Under the pieces are notes generated by a model. It did no database searches. It saw only the letters and a list, made by a program, of their open reading frames with translations, and was not told the DNA's origin. Of a stretch of DNA of 64,000 nt, positions 1 through 8,344 are shown piece after piece. A program made the translations under genes and the position numbers. Numbering within the stretch: the first letter of the stretch is position 1; each line of letters starts with the position of its first letter. Source of the stretch: Desulfuribacillus stibiiarsenatis (GTDB lineage Bacteria; Bacillota; Bacilli; Desulfuribacillales; Desulfuribacillaceae); contig NZ_MJAT01000001.1 in NCBI RefSeq assembly GCF_001742305.1, forward strand, positions 1 to 64,000, read 5' to 3'.

Positions 1-180
1 CTTAGATGTATTTAGAAGACCATCAGGGCCTAGTGATAGATATGTTTGCCGCCATTGGTTGATGGATGCAAAGGTAACATCTAGCATAGAAGCTAAACGT
101 CTAAGGGAACCTTCTCCACGGAGATATTTTTCTACAGCAGCTATTTTTTCTGTTCCTGATATTTTTGATTTGTGAGACAC
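1..180 (-). CDS. IS3-family transposase OrfA (helix-turn-helix), partial
   Basis: The first 60 codons of a gene that runs off the window. The GTG start is preceded on the minus strand by AAGGAGGAG. The peptide is a single helix-turn-helix unit: a basic start, then EKIAAVEKYLRGEGS, a second helix around RRLASMLDVTFASI, then NQWRQTYLSLGPDGLL. This layout is that of the InsJ/OrfA DNA-binding domain of IS150/IS3-type transposases, which binds the inverted repeats of the element. The catalytic DDE partner (OrfB) would lie further left and cannot be seen, so activity cannot be judged. Family assignment is by motif pattern only. Confidence 0.7.
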   Translation of the reverse strand, partial: MSHKSKISGTEKIAAVEKYLRGEGSLRRLASMLDVTFASINQWRQTYLSLGPDGLLNTSK

Positions 181-232
181 AAAAATACTCCTCCTTGTAA
201 ATAAACAGTTTTATTATTTAAACTGTCTACCA
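1..232 (-). mobile_element. Partial IS3-family insertion sequence, left end
   Basis: The left edge of the window cuts through an insertion sequence read on the minus strand. It contains the start of a transposase OrfA-type gene. On the minus strand the upstream flank begins with TGGTAGACAGTT near position 232, a plausible TG-starting terminal inverted repeat of IS3 type. A perfect 7-bp inverted repeat with an 8-nt loop (205-226) lies between this end and the ribosome binding site. The other end and the target duplication are outside the window, so the boundary at 232 is an inference. Confidence 0.5.
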
Positions 233-351
233 CAAGGGGAGCATATCACTCCGTTAGTCTCTTTTTCTTGTCCAAAATAAGCATTTTGTCGGACACGTTC
301 CATGCTGCTTCATGGTATAATTAACAGTATTTAGAAGTGGGAGTGTAAATC
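233..351. promoter_or_regulatory. Leader of the first SLH gene with extended -10 promoter
   Basis: TGGTATAAT at 313-321 is an extended -10 element about 30 nt upstream of the SLH gene start. No good -35 is visible, as is usual with extended -10 promoters. A 5-bp hairpin (CCATG/CATGG) at 300-315 abuts the -10. Further upstream, 269-295 is an imperfect inverted repeat (TGTCC...GGACA with inner AAAAT/ATTTT). It may be a factor site or the end of an older transcript. Confidence 0.4.
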
Positions 352-2859
352 ATGGGATTATTAAAAATACATAAAGTTGGATTGATTTTACTTTTGGCTT
401 TGCTATTCAATGGATTCACTGGAGCAGAGGTTCAGGCTTCAGCTACAGTATCTGAATTAACGGTCGAACAGCGACTAGACATTCACTTTAAAGACATGCA
501 GCAAGCACCTTGGGCGGAGTCCGAGATACGAAAGCTTACGATTCGTGGAGTACTAGGCGGTTTCCCGGACGGTACGTATCGTCCAAACGCACCAATTAAG
601 AAAGTGGAAGCCATCGTTATGGCCGTACGCGCCCTAGGTCTGGAAGAGGATGCAAAAGATTTTGCATCGAGATCAGACTCCTTATTCTATCCGTTAGAGG
701 GACAAGGCCTAGAGTGGGCCCGTGGGTATTTGCGCGCTGCTTGGAGTAACGGTTTAATTACGGGATACATGCAAGAGTTGAGTTGGTACGACCCTGCCGA
801 TCGGGCGTGGATGGCGAAGTTGATGGTGCGAACTATCCGCAAAGAACAGCAAGCAATAGAGAATCGTTTTCCACTGTACTTCCAAGATCGACAGAAAATA
901 CTTCCGAACCAAACAGGCTACATCAATGTTGTGCAAATGGAGGGATTGATGGCGGGGTATCCAGATAACACATTTCGTCCCGATGCCACGATGACCCGTG
1001 CAGAACTGGCGGTCTTATTTGACAATTATTTCGAAAAATATATGAATGACTATACGTTGAAAAAAATCCAGTACGCGACAATTGAAGACTTCCAACATAG
1101 TTCGGGAGATATCATCATCCGCACAATGGATAAGGGACTACGAAAAGTAAAGGTTAATCTGAAAGCGCCGATTTTTTATGAATCACAAAATATACAGAAT
1201 TCTCGCCCGCAAAAAAGAAGTTATTCACAGCTACAAAAGGGACAGCAAATATCAGGGCTTTTATATGGCGAGCAACTGGTATTCGTTACAATTCAGCAGG
1301 AAGGTTTATTAGATTCTTTTACGGCACCTACGCCAGATTATTCGTTTACTTTTGAGCGCGAGCAACATATTGTAGGTTTTCTTACGGATATTGATAGCAA
1401 TGGACTAAAATTGACATTTGAAATGTTGAGCGGACAGAAAATGACGATTCCTTATGCAAGTAATCTGGCAGTAACGAATCTGAATGGTAGTAGCGGCCGA
1501 AATTCAATGCTTGTCGGAGCTCTATATGAACTAAAAGTAGATTCTAACAAAATCACGAAACTTACCGAGCAAGAAAGTCGTCGTAATAGCTATACAGGGG
1601 ATTTAGTCTCAATTAATCCGTTTACGTCGGAAACGATGATTCGCCATAGTTTTCAAGAATCGAAAAACTTTATAATTCCTGAAGGCTTAAAGCCAACCTT
1701 TGAGATGAATGATTACATTCGGGTGACGGCGTATGGGAAATACATATTTGAATATGAAATTCTGCGGCCTGGATCTGATGAAGGTTATTTCGTGAAGTAT
1801 GATAGCGACCGCAAAGAGATTTATCTTACTAACCGCCAAGGAAAAGAAGTGATTTACTCAGTAATCGATAACCCGCGCATTCAGGTTTCGCGAATTTCTC
1901 GTCCATTAATGAGTGATATTTATCAAGATGATTATGTGCGGTTGAGCTTTGACCGTTATGATCAGAACAATAATCGATTATTCGACGAAATTATTAACAT
2001 TCAGGTGGTTGATCAATTAGCGGGCACGATTATATCAGCTGGATCTTCTGAAATTAGGTTCCGCGATCAATACGGGTTGACCCGTGAGATGAGGGTTGCG
2101 ACTGCGGTGACATTGAATATAGTGAACGTTCGAAATGCCACTGTCTATGATTTGCGGCCCAATGATCAGGCTTCGTTTCGTATTCAGCAGGGGAGAATTC
2201 AACAGGTTAATGTGTACTCACGTACGGTTGATGAAGGAATCGTATTCGACATTCAAGATTTACCGAATGGAACGAAACAACTGGTTCTAGGAGAAAGTGC
2301 TTTATCCCAAAAGAAGTATGGGATAACCGCTCAAACGCGGGTAAGCTGGCATGATTTCCGAGACTTATCCTTACGAGAAGTAGGTACGGGGCAATATGTG
2401 CGTGTCTGGTACGATGGACCGAACGCCCTTGAAATTGAGATAATAGATTCGGGAATGGTGATTGGCCAGCTAGTAGCTCATAGCTATAATTCTATATGGT
2501 TGAAAGCGAGTGGCATCTCGAGAACTAGATTTATTATAGAACAGCAATTGACAAGCGGCCTAAATGCTCTTAAATATCAAACCGTTCAAATCGTATTCCG
2601 CAATGGAGTTGTGTACCGAATCGACCCTGTTCCGGTTGACAACCAAGAATATGTGGTCGTGGATTACAGCAGTAAGAAAGGCACAATATGGGTACGGGAT
2701 TCAGAAGGTAAGCACAGGATCTATTGGTTGTCCGATGACAAAGTCTTGTTTGAAGGGGATGAGCGCTCTATAGAGTATGTTGGTCAGCAAGTAACACGCA
2801 AATCTAAAGTCAAGCTGCAAATTGTTAATGAAATCGTTGTTGCTATAAGGCCAGTGTAA
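352..2859 (+). CDS. Exported protein with three N-terminal SLH domains
   Basis: An 835-residue cell-surface protein. A signal peptide (hydrophobic residues about 9-24, cleavage near QASA) is followed by three SLH repeats at about residues 45-100, 121-163 and 178-228. The first and third carry the typical GGFPDGTYRPNAP and AGYPDNTFRPDATMTRAE motifs. SLH repeats bind pyruvylated secondary wall polymer, so the protein should sit on the wall; csaB, which makes that ligand, is at 24564-25709. The remaining 600 residues are beta-rich with weakly repeated segments and no catalytic motif I recognise. It may be a structural or S-layer-associated protein. The start follows AGTGGGAGTG by a normal spacing. 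It is probably co-transcribed with the next gene, 76 nt downstream. Confidence 0.85.
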   Translation: MGLLKIHKVGLILLLALLFNGFTGAEVQASATVSELTVEQRLDIHFKDMQQAPWAESEIRKLTIRGVLGGFPDGTYRPNAPIKKVEAIVMAVRALGLEEDAKDFASRSDSLFYPLEGQGLEWARGYLRAAWSNGLITGYMQELSWYDPADRAWMAKLMVRTIRKEQQAIENRFPLYFQDRQKILPNQTGYINVVQMEGLMAGYPDNTFRPDATMTRAELAVLFDNYFEKYMNDYTLKKIQYATIEDFQHSSGDIIIRTMDKGLRKVKVNLKAPIFYESQNIQNSRPQKRSYSQLQKGQQISGLLYGEQLVFVTIQQEGLLDSFTAPTPDYSFTFEREQHIVGFLTDIDSNGLKLTFEMLSGQKMTIPYASNLAVTNLNGSSGRNSMLVGALYELKVDSNKITKLTEQESRRNSYTGDLVSINPFTSETMIRHSFQESKNFIIPEGLKPTFEMNDYIRVTAYGKYIFEYEILRPGSDEGYFVKYDSDRKEIYLTNRQGKEVIYSVIDNPRIQVSRISRPLMSDIYQDDYVRLSFDRYDQNNNRLFDEIINIQVVDQLAGTIISAGSSEIRFRDQYGLTREMRVATAVTLNIVNVRNATVYDLRPNDQASFRIQQGRIQQVNVYSRTVDEGIVFDIQDLPNGTKQLVLGESALSQKKYGITAQTRVSWHDFRDLSLREVGTGQYVRVWYDGPNALEIEIIDSGMVIGQLVAHSYNSIWLKASGISRTRFIIEQQLTSGLNALKYQTVQIVFRNGVVYRIDPVPVDNQEYVVVDYSSKKGTIWVRDSEGKHRIYWLSDDKVLFEGDERSIEYVGQQVTRKSKVKLQIVNEIVVAIRPV

Positions 2860-2935
2860 GGTGGAGATATGCTCTCGAAGATAGTTGTAGGTAGTGATTA
2901 ATAAGTTGGTATGTACCTAAGTTAGGAGGGTTTAA

Positions 2936-4978
2936 TTGGAAACTCTAAGAAACGTAAGTTTAGCGGGGAGAAGTTATTCGAAACTTGGAATGGCCCTTGT
3001 TGTACTTGTAACTATATTAATTTCAAGTGTGTGGCTGGGCACGTACCACCATGTGAATGCACAGGCAATTGAAGTATACCTAGATGGTGATAGGATACAG
3101 TTAGACGTATCTCCAGTCACGATTCAAGGCAGGGCATTGGTGCCTATGCGTGCAATCTTCGAGGCGTTGGGCGCTGAGGTCGAATGGGACCATTCTACGC
3201 AAACAGCAAAAGCTAGTAAGAATACGACACAGATTATTCTTGTGCGCGACCAAAACCAAGCGTGGGCAAATAGTAAACAAGTGATACTAGATGTTCCGGC
3301 ACGTACCATCAATGGCAGGTTAATGGTTCCGCTTCGTTTCATATCGGAATCCCTTGGAATGGGCGTGGCATGGAATGATAAGCTACAGAGAATTGACTTA
3401 ACAAGTGAGGTCGCTATGCAAAGCTGGGTTTCCTTTGGTGATACCCATTCTGCAGGAATTATCTTTGATACTCGTAAGCAATTTACGGATAATACGCCAA
3501 TCATCCATTACAATGTAACGATTTCGCTTTCTGATCAAGAGGTTGAACGACTGAAAACAGTTTCTAAGGAAAGCCGTTGGATTCCGTTGCGTACAGTGGT
3601 TACCACACCTAATGGGAAAATATTATTGGATCGTATCGATCATACCTTTGACTTATCGAATCACGATTTGGATTTATACAGTGTAAAAGAAACAAGACCT
3701 TTAGAAGTTCGTACCCATGCGCAAATTCCTGCACCTACTGCAATCACCAGTCAAAACATTTCAAAATGGGAATTGGGAATCTACCGAATTGAATTTTGGG
3801 GAGGGCAAAATAAAGTAGGAACGGATACGTTCGAAATCATACCTACGATTAACCAAATTGGATTATCGTCTGCCAATATGTACAATGGCGGATTAGTTGC
3901 GAGACAAGGAGATATTCTCTATTATGTTGGCGAAGATGGGGCTTTATACAAGGGTGAAATCCAAGATTCTAGTAAGAATGAAAAGCTGACGGAAGAACGA
4001 GCAAGTTTTCTCAATGTGCAAGGGCAATGGGTTTATTTTATTAATGTATCGAGGGAGCAAGTAATTAGCCGGATTCGATTCGATGGAAAGCGAGAGTCGC
4101 CAGACAATCCATGGATGACTAGGCAAGGGGAGCCGGAAACCCTTTCCCATGATCAAGCAGGGCAGCTACTGTTAATCGGCGATTGGATGTACTTCACGAA
4201 TCTCACGGATCAATCGTTTTTGTACCGCATGAAGACTGATGGCTCGAAAAAAGAGTTACTTCTAGCGGAGTCCATGGATCAATTCTATATCCGAGGGAAT
4301 GAATTATTCTATACGAGAAAAGCGAAAAAGCCGAAAGACGAGTTTAAAGACCGTAATCCAAATATGTTGCGAGATTACCAATTTCAACCAGATTGGGGTT
4401 ATGTCTATCGTGCTACTTTATCGGAAGTGGCTGGTACTGTAAGGCTTACGAATATTATAGCTCTTACTGATTTTGAAACGATGGGCTTCATTATTGACGG
4501 GGATTCTCTGTATGTGTTGAAGAATGCAGGCAATTATTGGGATAGCCGCATATCTGGCCGAATTCCAGGGAAATTATATCGGATAGCGTTGTCTAGCAGT
4601 AATAGCGCTACTAGTGTCAGTGATAACACTGGCAGTAATCGTAGTAGCGGTAGCATGGTAGCCCAGATGGTCGCAGACGATGTTGTGAATTTCCATGTGG
4701 ATAATGGTGTCTTGTACGTGCAGAAAAACTTAAATCGTGGCCGGGTTATCTATCTCTTGAATCCAGAGGGTACATTGATTCGAGAGTTTAATACGCAGGT
4801 GATTCGACGTGTCAACGATGTGCCAGATAACGTTCAATTATATAATCGCGGAACATTTCCGGTGACGTATATGAATGTACTGCATAACTGGTTATTCTAT
4901 TATGCTGGAAAAGAAACCGAGAAAATTACTGATAACATGCCATTGCGTACCGATGAGCGTTTAACGGTCAGATACTAA
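2936..4978 (+). CDS. Exported protein with copper-amine-oxidase-like N-terminal domain
   Basis: A 680-residue protein with a TTG start 6 nt after TTAGGAGGG. A signal-anchor segment (about residues 17-36) precedes one domain of the PF07833 type at about residues 45-155, recognised by GRALVPMRAIFEALGAEVEW and GRLMVPLRFISESLG. This domain is common in exported Bacillota proteins and does not imply amine oxidase activity. From about residue 310 onward the protein has repeated short units such as GDWMYFTN and GNELFYTRK. These resemble the beta-propeller-like DUF5050 repeats, which often follow this domain. The function is unknown; cell-envelope association is inferred from the domains. It lies downstream of an SLH gene and ends before a terminator hairpin. 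Confidence 0.8.
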   Translation: METLRNVSLAGRSYSKLGMALVVLVTILISSVWLGTYHHVNAQAIEVYLDGDRIQLDVSPVTIQGRALVPMRAIFEALGAEVEWDHSTQTAKASKNTTQIILVRDQNQAWANSKQVILDVPARTINGRLMVPLRFISESLGMGVAWNDKLQRIDLTSEVAMQSWVSFGDTHSAGIIFDTRKQFTDNTPIIHYNVTISLSDQEVERLKTVSKESRWIPLRTVVTTPNGKILLDRIDHTFDLSNHDLDLYSVKETRPLEVRTHAQIPAPTAITSQNISKWELGIYRIEFWGGQNKVGTDTFEIIPTINQIGLSSANMYNGGLVARQGDILYYVGEDGALYKGEIQDSSKNEKLTEERASFLNVQGQWVYFINVSREQVISRIRFDGKRESPDNPWMTRQGEPETLSHDQAGQLLLIGDWMYFTNLTDQSFLYRMKTDGSKKELLLAESMDQFYIRGNELFYTRKAKKPKDEFKDRNPNMLRDYQFQPDWGYVYRATLSEVAGTVRLTNIIALTDFETMGFIIDGDSLYVLKNAGNYWDSRISGRIPGKLYRIALSSSNSATSVSDNTGSNRSSGSMVAQMVADDVVNFHVDNGVLYVQKNLNRGRVIYLLNPEGTLIREFNTQVIRRVNDVPDNVQLYNRGTFPVTYMNVLHNWLFYYAGKETEKITDNMPLRTDERLTVRY

Positions 4979-5011
4979 TTGTATATAATAACAAAAAATC
5001 ATACTAATAAG

Positions 5012-5037
5012 AAAAGGGTGCCTCTCCGGCACCTTTT
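5012..5037. terminator. Bidirectional intrinsic terminator between convergent genes
   Basis: An AAAAGGGTGCC / GGCACCTTTT hairpin with a 5-nt loop, A-rich on the left and T-rich on the right. It sits between the plus-strand gene ending at 4978 and the minus-strand gene ending at 5045, so it can serve both. Confidence 0.8.
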
Positions 5038-5044
5038 CCCTGTT

Positions 5045-6787
5045 TTATAAGATAAGATAGTGTAAATTTGTACGATGCCTATACACAAACAAACCGCCTG
5101 CAGCTATAATCAGCACGCCAGCGCCAATATACAGATATGGCGTTTTACTTGATTGTTGTTCAACTACGTGCACTGTAAATTCTTTCTCGACTCTATGGAA
5201 TTGGTCGATTGCATCATAGAATTCGAATATGATTTTCCCTTGTATCAGACCAGCCTGTGTAGGAGTTATAGTGGCAACGTAAGAATTGCTCATTCCAGCA
5301 ACTAAATTATCAGTATAGTAACTGCGGTCCTGGGTGTTAAAATCTCCTTCCAGACGGATCATCAGGTTACGTATATTCGCTCTTCCAACATTATAGTATT
5401 CCGTAGAAATAGAAAATGGATGGCCAAGTACAGCCTCCGATGGTACTGCGATTTGACCTACCATAAGACGGATCTCTTGCATCACTGGAATTCCGATTAT
5501 TTCTTTGGTAGAATACTGATTCCCTTTACTATCCTCATATTGAATATCTAAGTGTAGGTTATGAGTCTTAGAAGGTGTATCGACTGAAGGGCGTAAGTGC
5601 AATTTATGCTCTGCACGCTTCTGAGGGTTAATCGACTTTATATAATAGGTACCAATAGAGTTCACAGGGGAGAAAACGTCTCCATCGGAACTTACTTGAA
5701 TCGTAAGATTGCGAATTTGCTCTTTCTCATGTGTATTGAATAATGAAAAGGACAGTGTGAAGTCTTTCCCTGCTTGCACATAATCAGCATCAAGGGAGTA
5801 ATTATCTAAAAACAGCTTTGAAGTTGAACCATTACTTGAATTATTGGCGTTGCTATTACTATTGACAATTACTATACCAGCCGTTGGAGAAGAGCTTTTG
5901 GGAGTGTGGTTACTACTACCAGAGCTTCCATCTTGCTTTCCTGGGGTTACTGGCTGTGTATTGCTTTGACTAGCGTCTTTTTTATTGATTACAGGTATAT
6001 AGATTTTGTGTGGGTTACTGTAAACGCCGTTGAATTGGTCCTTATAGGTGATGAGTACATCCAATGTGTAGACACCTGTTGCAAGCTTTGAACCAACAGT
6101 TACATCAAACACTGCACTATCGGTAAAGTGCCCAACCGGAAGCTGGGCTACCGTACTGGTATCTCGATTCACTCCTGTTAGATAAAAGGTGGTAGGGCTA
6201 AAACCACTGAGTCGTACTTCAATATCCTTCGCAAGGGCTTTCGAGTTATTGTGTAAATCGATAATGACCTTTCCTGTTTCTCCGGCAAATAAAGCATCAT
6301 TCGGAATTACAGTTTTATGAAGATTCACCCTTGGTTGTTCGAAGTCATTCTCAATTTTAATGTAAATTGTCTCGGAAGACTGGTATGCTACTCCAGTCGG
6401 TGATTGGTACTCAAAGCGCACAGTTAATGGATAAGTCTTCGCTTTAGCAGACGCTGGAACTTTGTAATTCAATACGATATCATCGCTGGAGCCAGCGTGT
6501 ATCATGGAAACACGAATACGTGGGACAAGATTTTCTATTTCAAAAGGATATACATCAGGATTGGTATTCACATCAATCCCCACATGGATATTCATGGCAT
6601 CTTGACCGCCGACGTTTCGTATGGGTATTACTAAACGAGCTTCTGCGCCAGCTTTGAAGACAGGCATTTTATAATTACTACTGATTTGAAGATTGGGAGG
6701 TACCCCACCGTTGGCTAAGGCGGTGTATGGAAGCAATATAGCAATACAAAGGCTTATAATTAATGTAAGGGATACCTTGCGTTTCAC
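5045..6787 (-). CDS. Exported CARDB/NEW3-like protein, shortened paralogue of the ABC-linked protein
   Basis: A 580-residue secreted, membrane-tethered protein. I take the GTG at 6787 as the start because AGGAGG lies 6 nt before it and the resulting N-terminus (MKRKVSLTLII) aligns with the paralogue at 8337-10394; an ATG 10 codons upstream would put that AGGAGG inside the gene. The order is signal peptide, two beta-sandwich domains of COG1361/NEW3-like type (to about residue 265), a Ser/Asn-rich linker (about 270-325), two more beta-sandwich regions, then a C-terminal membrane helix with a short basic tail. The paralogue has a full extra domain where this one has the linker. It probably arose by duplication and may cooperate with, or replace, the paralogue at the ABC transporter. 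No ligand can be named. Confidence 0.75.
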   Translation of the reverse strand: MKRKVSLTLIISLCIAILLPYTALANGGVPPNLQISSNYKMPVFKAGAEARLVIPIRNVGGQDAMNIHVGIDVNTNPDVYPFEIENLVPRIRVSMIHAGSSDDIVLNYKVPASAKAKTYPLTVRFEYQSPTGVAYQSSETIYIKIENDFEQPRVNLHKTVIPNDALFAGETGKVIIDLHNNSKALAKDIEVRLSGFSPTTFYLTGVNRDTSTVAQLPVGHFTDSAVFDVTVGSKLATGVYTLDVLITYKDQFNGVYSNPHKIYIPVINKKDASQSNTQPVTPGKQDGSSGSSNHTPKSSSPTAGIVIVNSNSNANNSSNGSTSKLFLDNYSLDADYVQAGKDFTLSFSLFNTHEKEQIRNLTIQVSSDGDVFSPVNSIGTYYIKSINPQKRAEHKLHLRPSVDTPSKTHNLHLDIQYEDSKGNQYSTKEIIGIPVMQEIRLMVGQIAVPSEAVLGHPFSISTEYYNVGRANIRNLMIRLEGDFNTQDRSYYTDNLVAGMSNSYVATITPTQAGLIQGKIIFEFYDAIDQFHRVEKEFTVHVVEQQSSKTPYLYIGAGVLIIAAGGLFVYRHRTNLHYLIL

Positions 6788-6925
6788 GTTAGACCTCCTA
6801 GAAATATGTTTTAGCATAGAAGTAATGGAGCACTAGGATGCTACATATTATATCATAATTTATAGCAAATTAGATATACGCTAGGTATTTACATTAATTT
6901 GGCAAGCTTTATTTCTAGGTGAATA

Positions 6926-6960
6926 CAAGAAGGCAGATTCATTATGAATCTGCCTTCTTG
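6926..6960 (-). terminator. Long perfect hairpin ending the ABC operon
   Basis: A 35-nt perfect palindrome (17-bp arms, core GGCAGATTCAT/ATGAATCTGCC) directly downstream of the permease gene on the minus strand. The U-tract is weak. It separates the ABC operon from the paralogue gene further along the same strand, so that gene needs its own promoter or read-through. Confidence 0.7.
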
Positions 6961-6985
6961 CTCGTACTTGCTCGTTTCTTGTTCG

Positions 6986-8344
6986 CTACTTATCGGTACG
7001 AATCGCATCTAAAGCACTGATATTCATGGCGCGACGGGCAGGTGAATATCCAGCAATTAAACCAATAAATGTTGCAAAGACAATCGCAACTAGAGATAGC
7101 TCAATCGGGATGACTGATAATCCTGTGGTGGAGCCGCCTGGCCCCATAGGCCCCATCATACTACTTCCGACTGTATTTAAGATCATCGATACGCCGTAGC
7201 TAAAGGCTACCCCTAAGAGTCCACCGAAGAAACCAATAAAGCCTGCTTCAATCAGGAACATCTTCTTAATATCGTCTAAGTCAGCACCAATTACTTTCAT
7301 GACTCCGATTTCTCTAGTGCGTTCGTAGATACTCATAATCATCGTATTGGTGATCCCAATGGCTGCTACGAATAAGCTGACGCCACCAATACCGCCAAGA
7401 ATCGCCTGCATCTTGCGCGAAGTCTCCTTCATCGATTTCAAGATATCTGTAAGACTGTGGGATTGAAAGCCCATCGATTTAATAATTTCTTGCACACCTT
7501 CCACTAATGTAAAATCCTCTACTTTTACAGAGATGCGCTCATACTTATTATCGTTTTGCGGATTCATATTTCGATCCTGTTGTTTTTGGTTGCGACGATC
7601 TTCCGCTTGTATCTTCTCTAAGGTATCAATATGCATGTATACATTGTGGTCCTTTTCACTAAAGCTTTCTGCTAGCATCCCGACGGCTTTCACATCGTAG
7701 GTTTTGCCAGGCTGAATGTTTTCATTTCCGTCATTGTTAAAATTGGAGCGAGGTTCCCCATAGTTCATGTCCGATGTAATCAATAGTTTGCTGGTCATGA
7801 GATCTATAGAGAGTGGTTGCCCACCGCCCATCCAACCGTAGTGCTGATTTCGCAAACGTGGATTATAGAAGTTGTAAGGGATGTTTTTGCCAAAGACAAT
7901 CGCATCCTTATCTGTCGCCATTAAGAGTCGTCCATCACTCACTTTGAAGTCGAAGGCTTCCATTACATCCGGGTCAATCCCGATAATTGACACATGACCT
8001 ATCATACGCCCAGCCCCCATTTTCATGTAAGCTGTTTTAATCGGCATGACTCCTTTTACTCCATCGATTTTTCTTAGGCTGGCGACAGCTTGATCATCAA
8101 GCTTAGGGGATTGGCTTTGCTTTTGCCCTGGTTCGACATATCCGTAGTTATGAATTTCTATTACTGTTAAATCGCCCATGTACGATAATTGCTCCTTAAA
8201 GCTCTGGTCCATGGCGAATCCTAGCGAAAGCATGATGACAATCGATGCGGTGCCGATGACAACCCCGAGAATCGTTAGGAGAGAGCGGGCTTTTCGACGA
8301 ATGAGATTGCCCACAGCCATTCTCAATAAATCTCGACTATGCAT
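6986..8344 (-). CDS. MacB/FtsX-type ABC transporter permease
   Basis: A 452-residue permease of the MacB family. An N-terminal membrane helix (about residues 20-42, after RKARSLLTILGVVIGTAS) is followed by a large extracytoplasmic domain (to about 320). Three more helices follow in the FtsX-like core, with EIGVMKVIGADLDDIKKMF between helices 2 and 3. MacB-type systems are mechanotransmitters that act on extracytoplasmic substrates and do not carry solutes through a pore. The ATG overlaps the end of the upstream exported-protein gene by 8 nt (ATGCATAG), implying translational coupling of transporter and exported protein. Glycine/methionine-rich stretches near residue 395 are unusual but do not interrupt the fold. 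Confidence 0.88.
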   Translation of the reverse strand: MHSRDLLRMAVGNLIRRKARSLLTILGVVIGTASIVIMLSLGFAMDQSFKEQLSYMGDLTVIEIHNYGYVEPGQKQSQSPKLDDQAVASLRKIDGVKGVMPIKTAYMKMGAGRMIGHVSIIGIDPDVMEAFDFKVSDGRLLMATDKDAIVFGKNIPYNFYNPRLRNQHYGWMGGGQPLSIDLMTSKLLITSDMNYGEPRSNFNNDGNENIQPGKTYDVKAVGMLAESFSEKDHNVYMHIDTLEKIQAEDRRNQKQQDRNMNPQNDNKYERISVKVEDFTLVEGVQEIIKSMGFQSHSLTDILKSMKETSRKMQAILGGIGGVSLFVAAIGITNTMIMSIYERTREIGVMKVIGADLDDIKKMFLIEAGFIGFFGGLLGVAFSYGVSMILNTVGSSMMGPMGPGGSTTGLSVIPIELSLVAIVFATFIGLIAGYSPARRAMNISALDAIRTDK

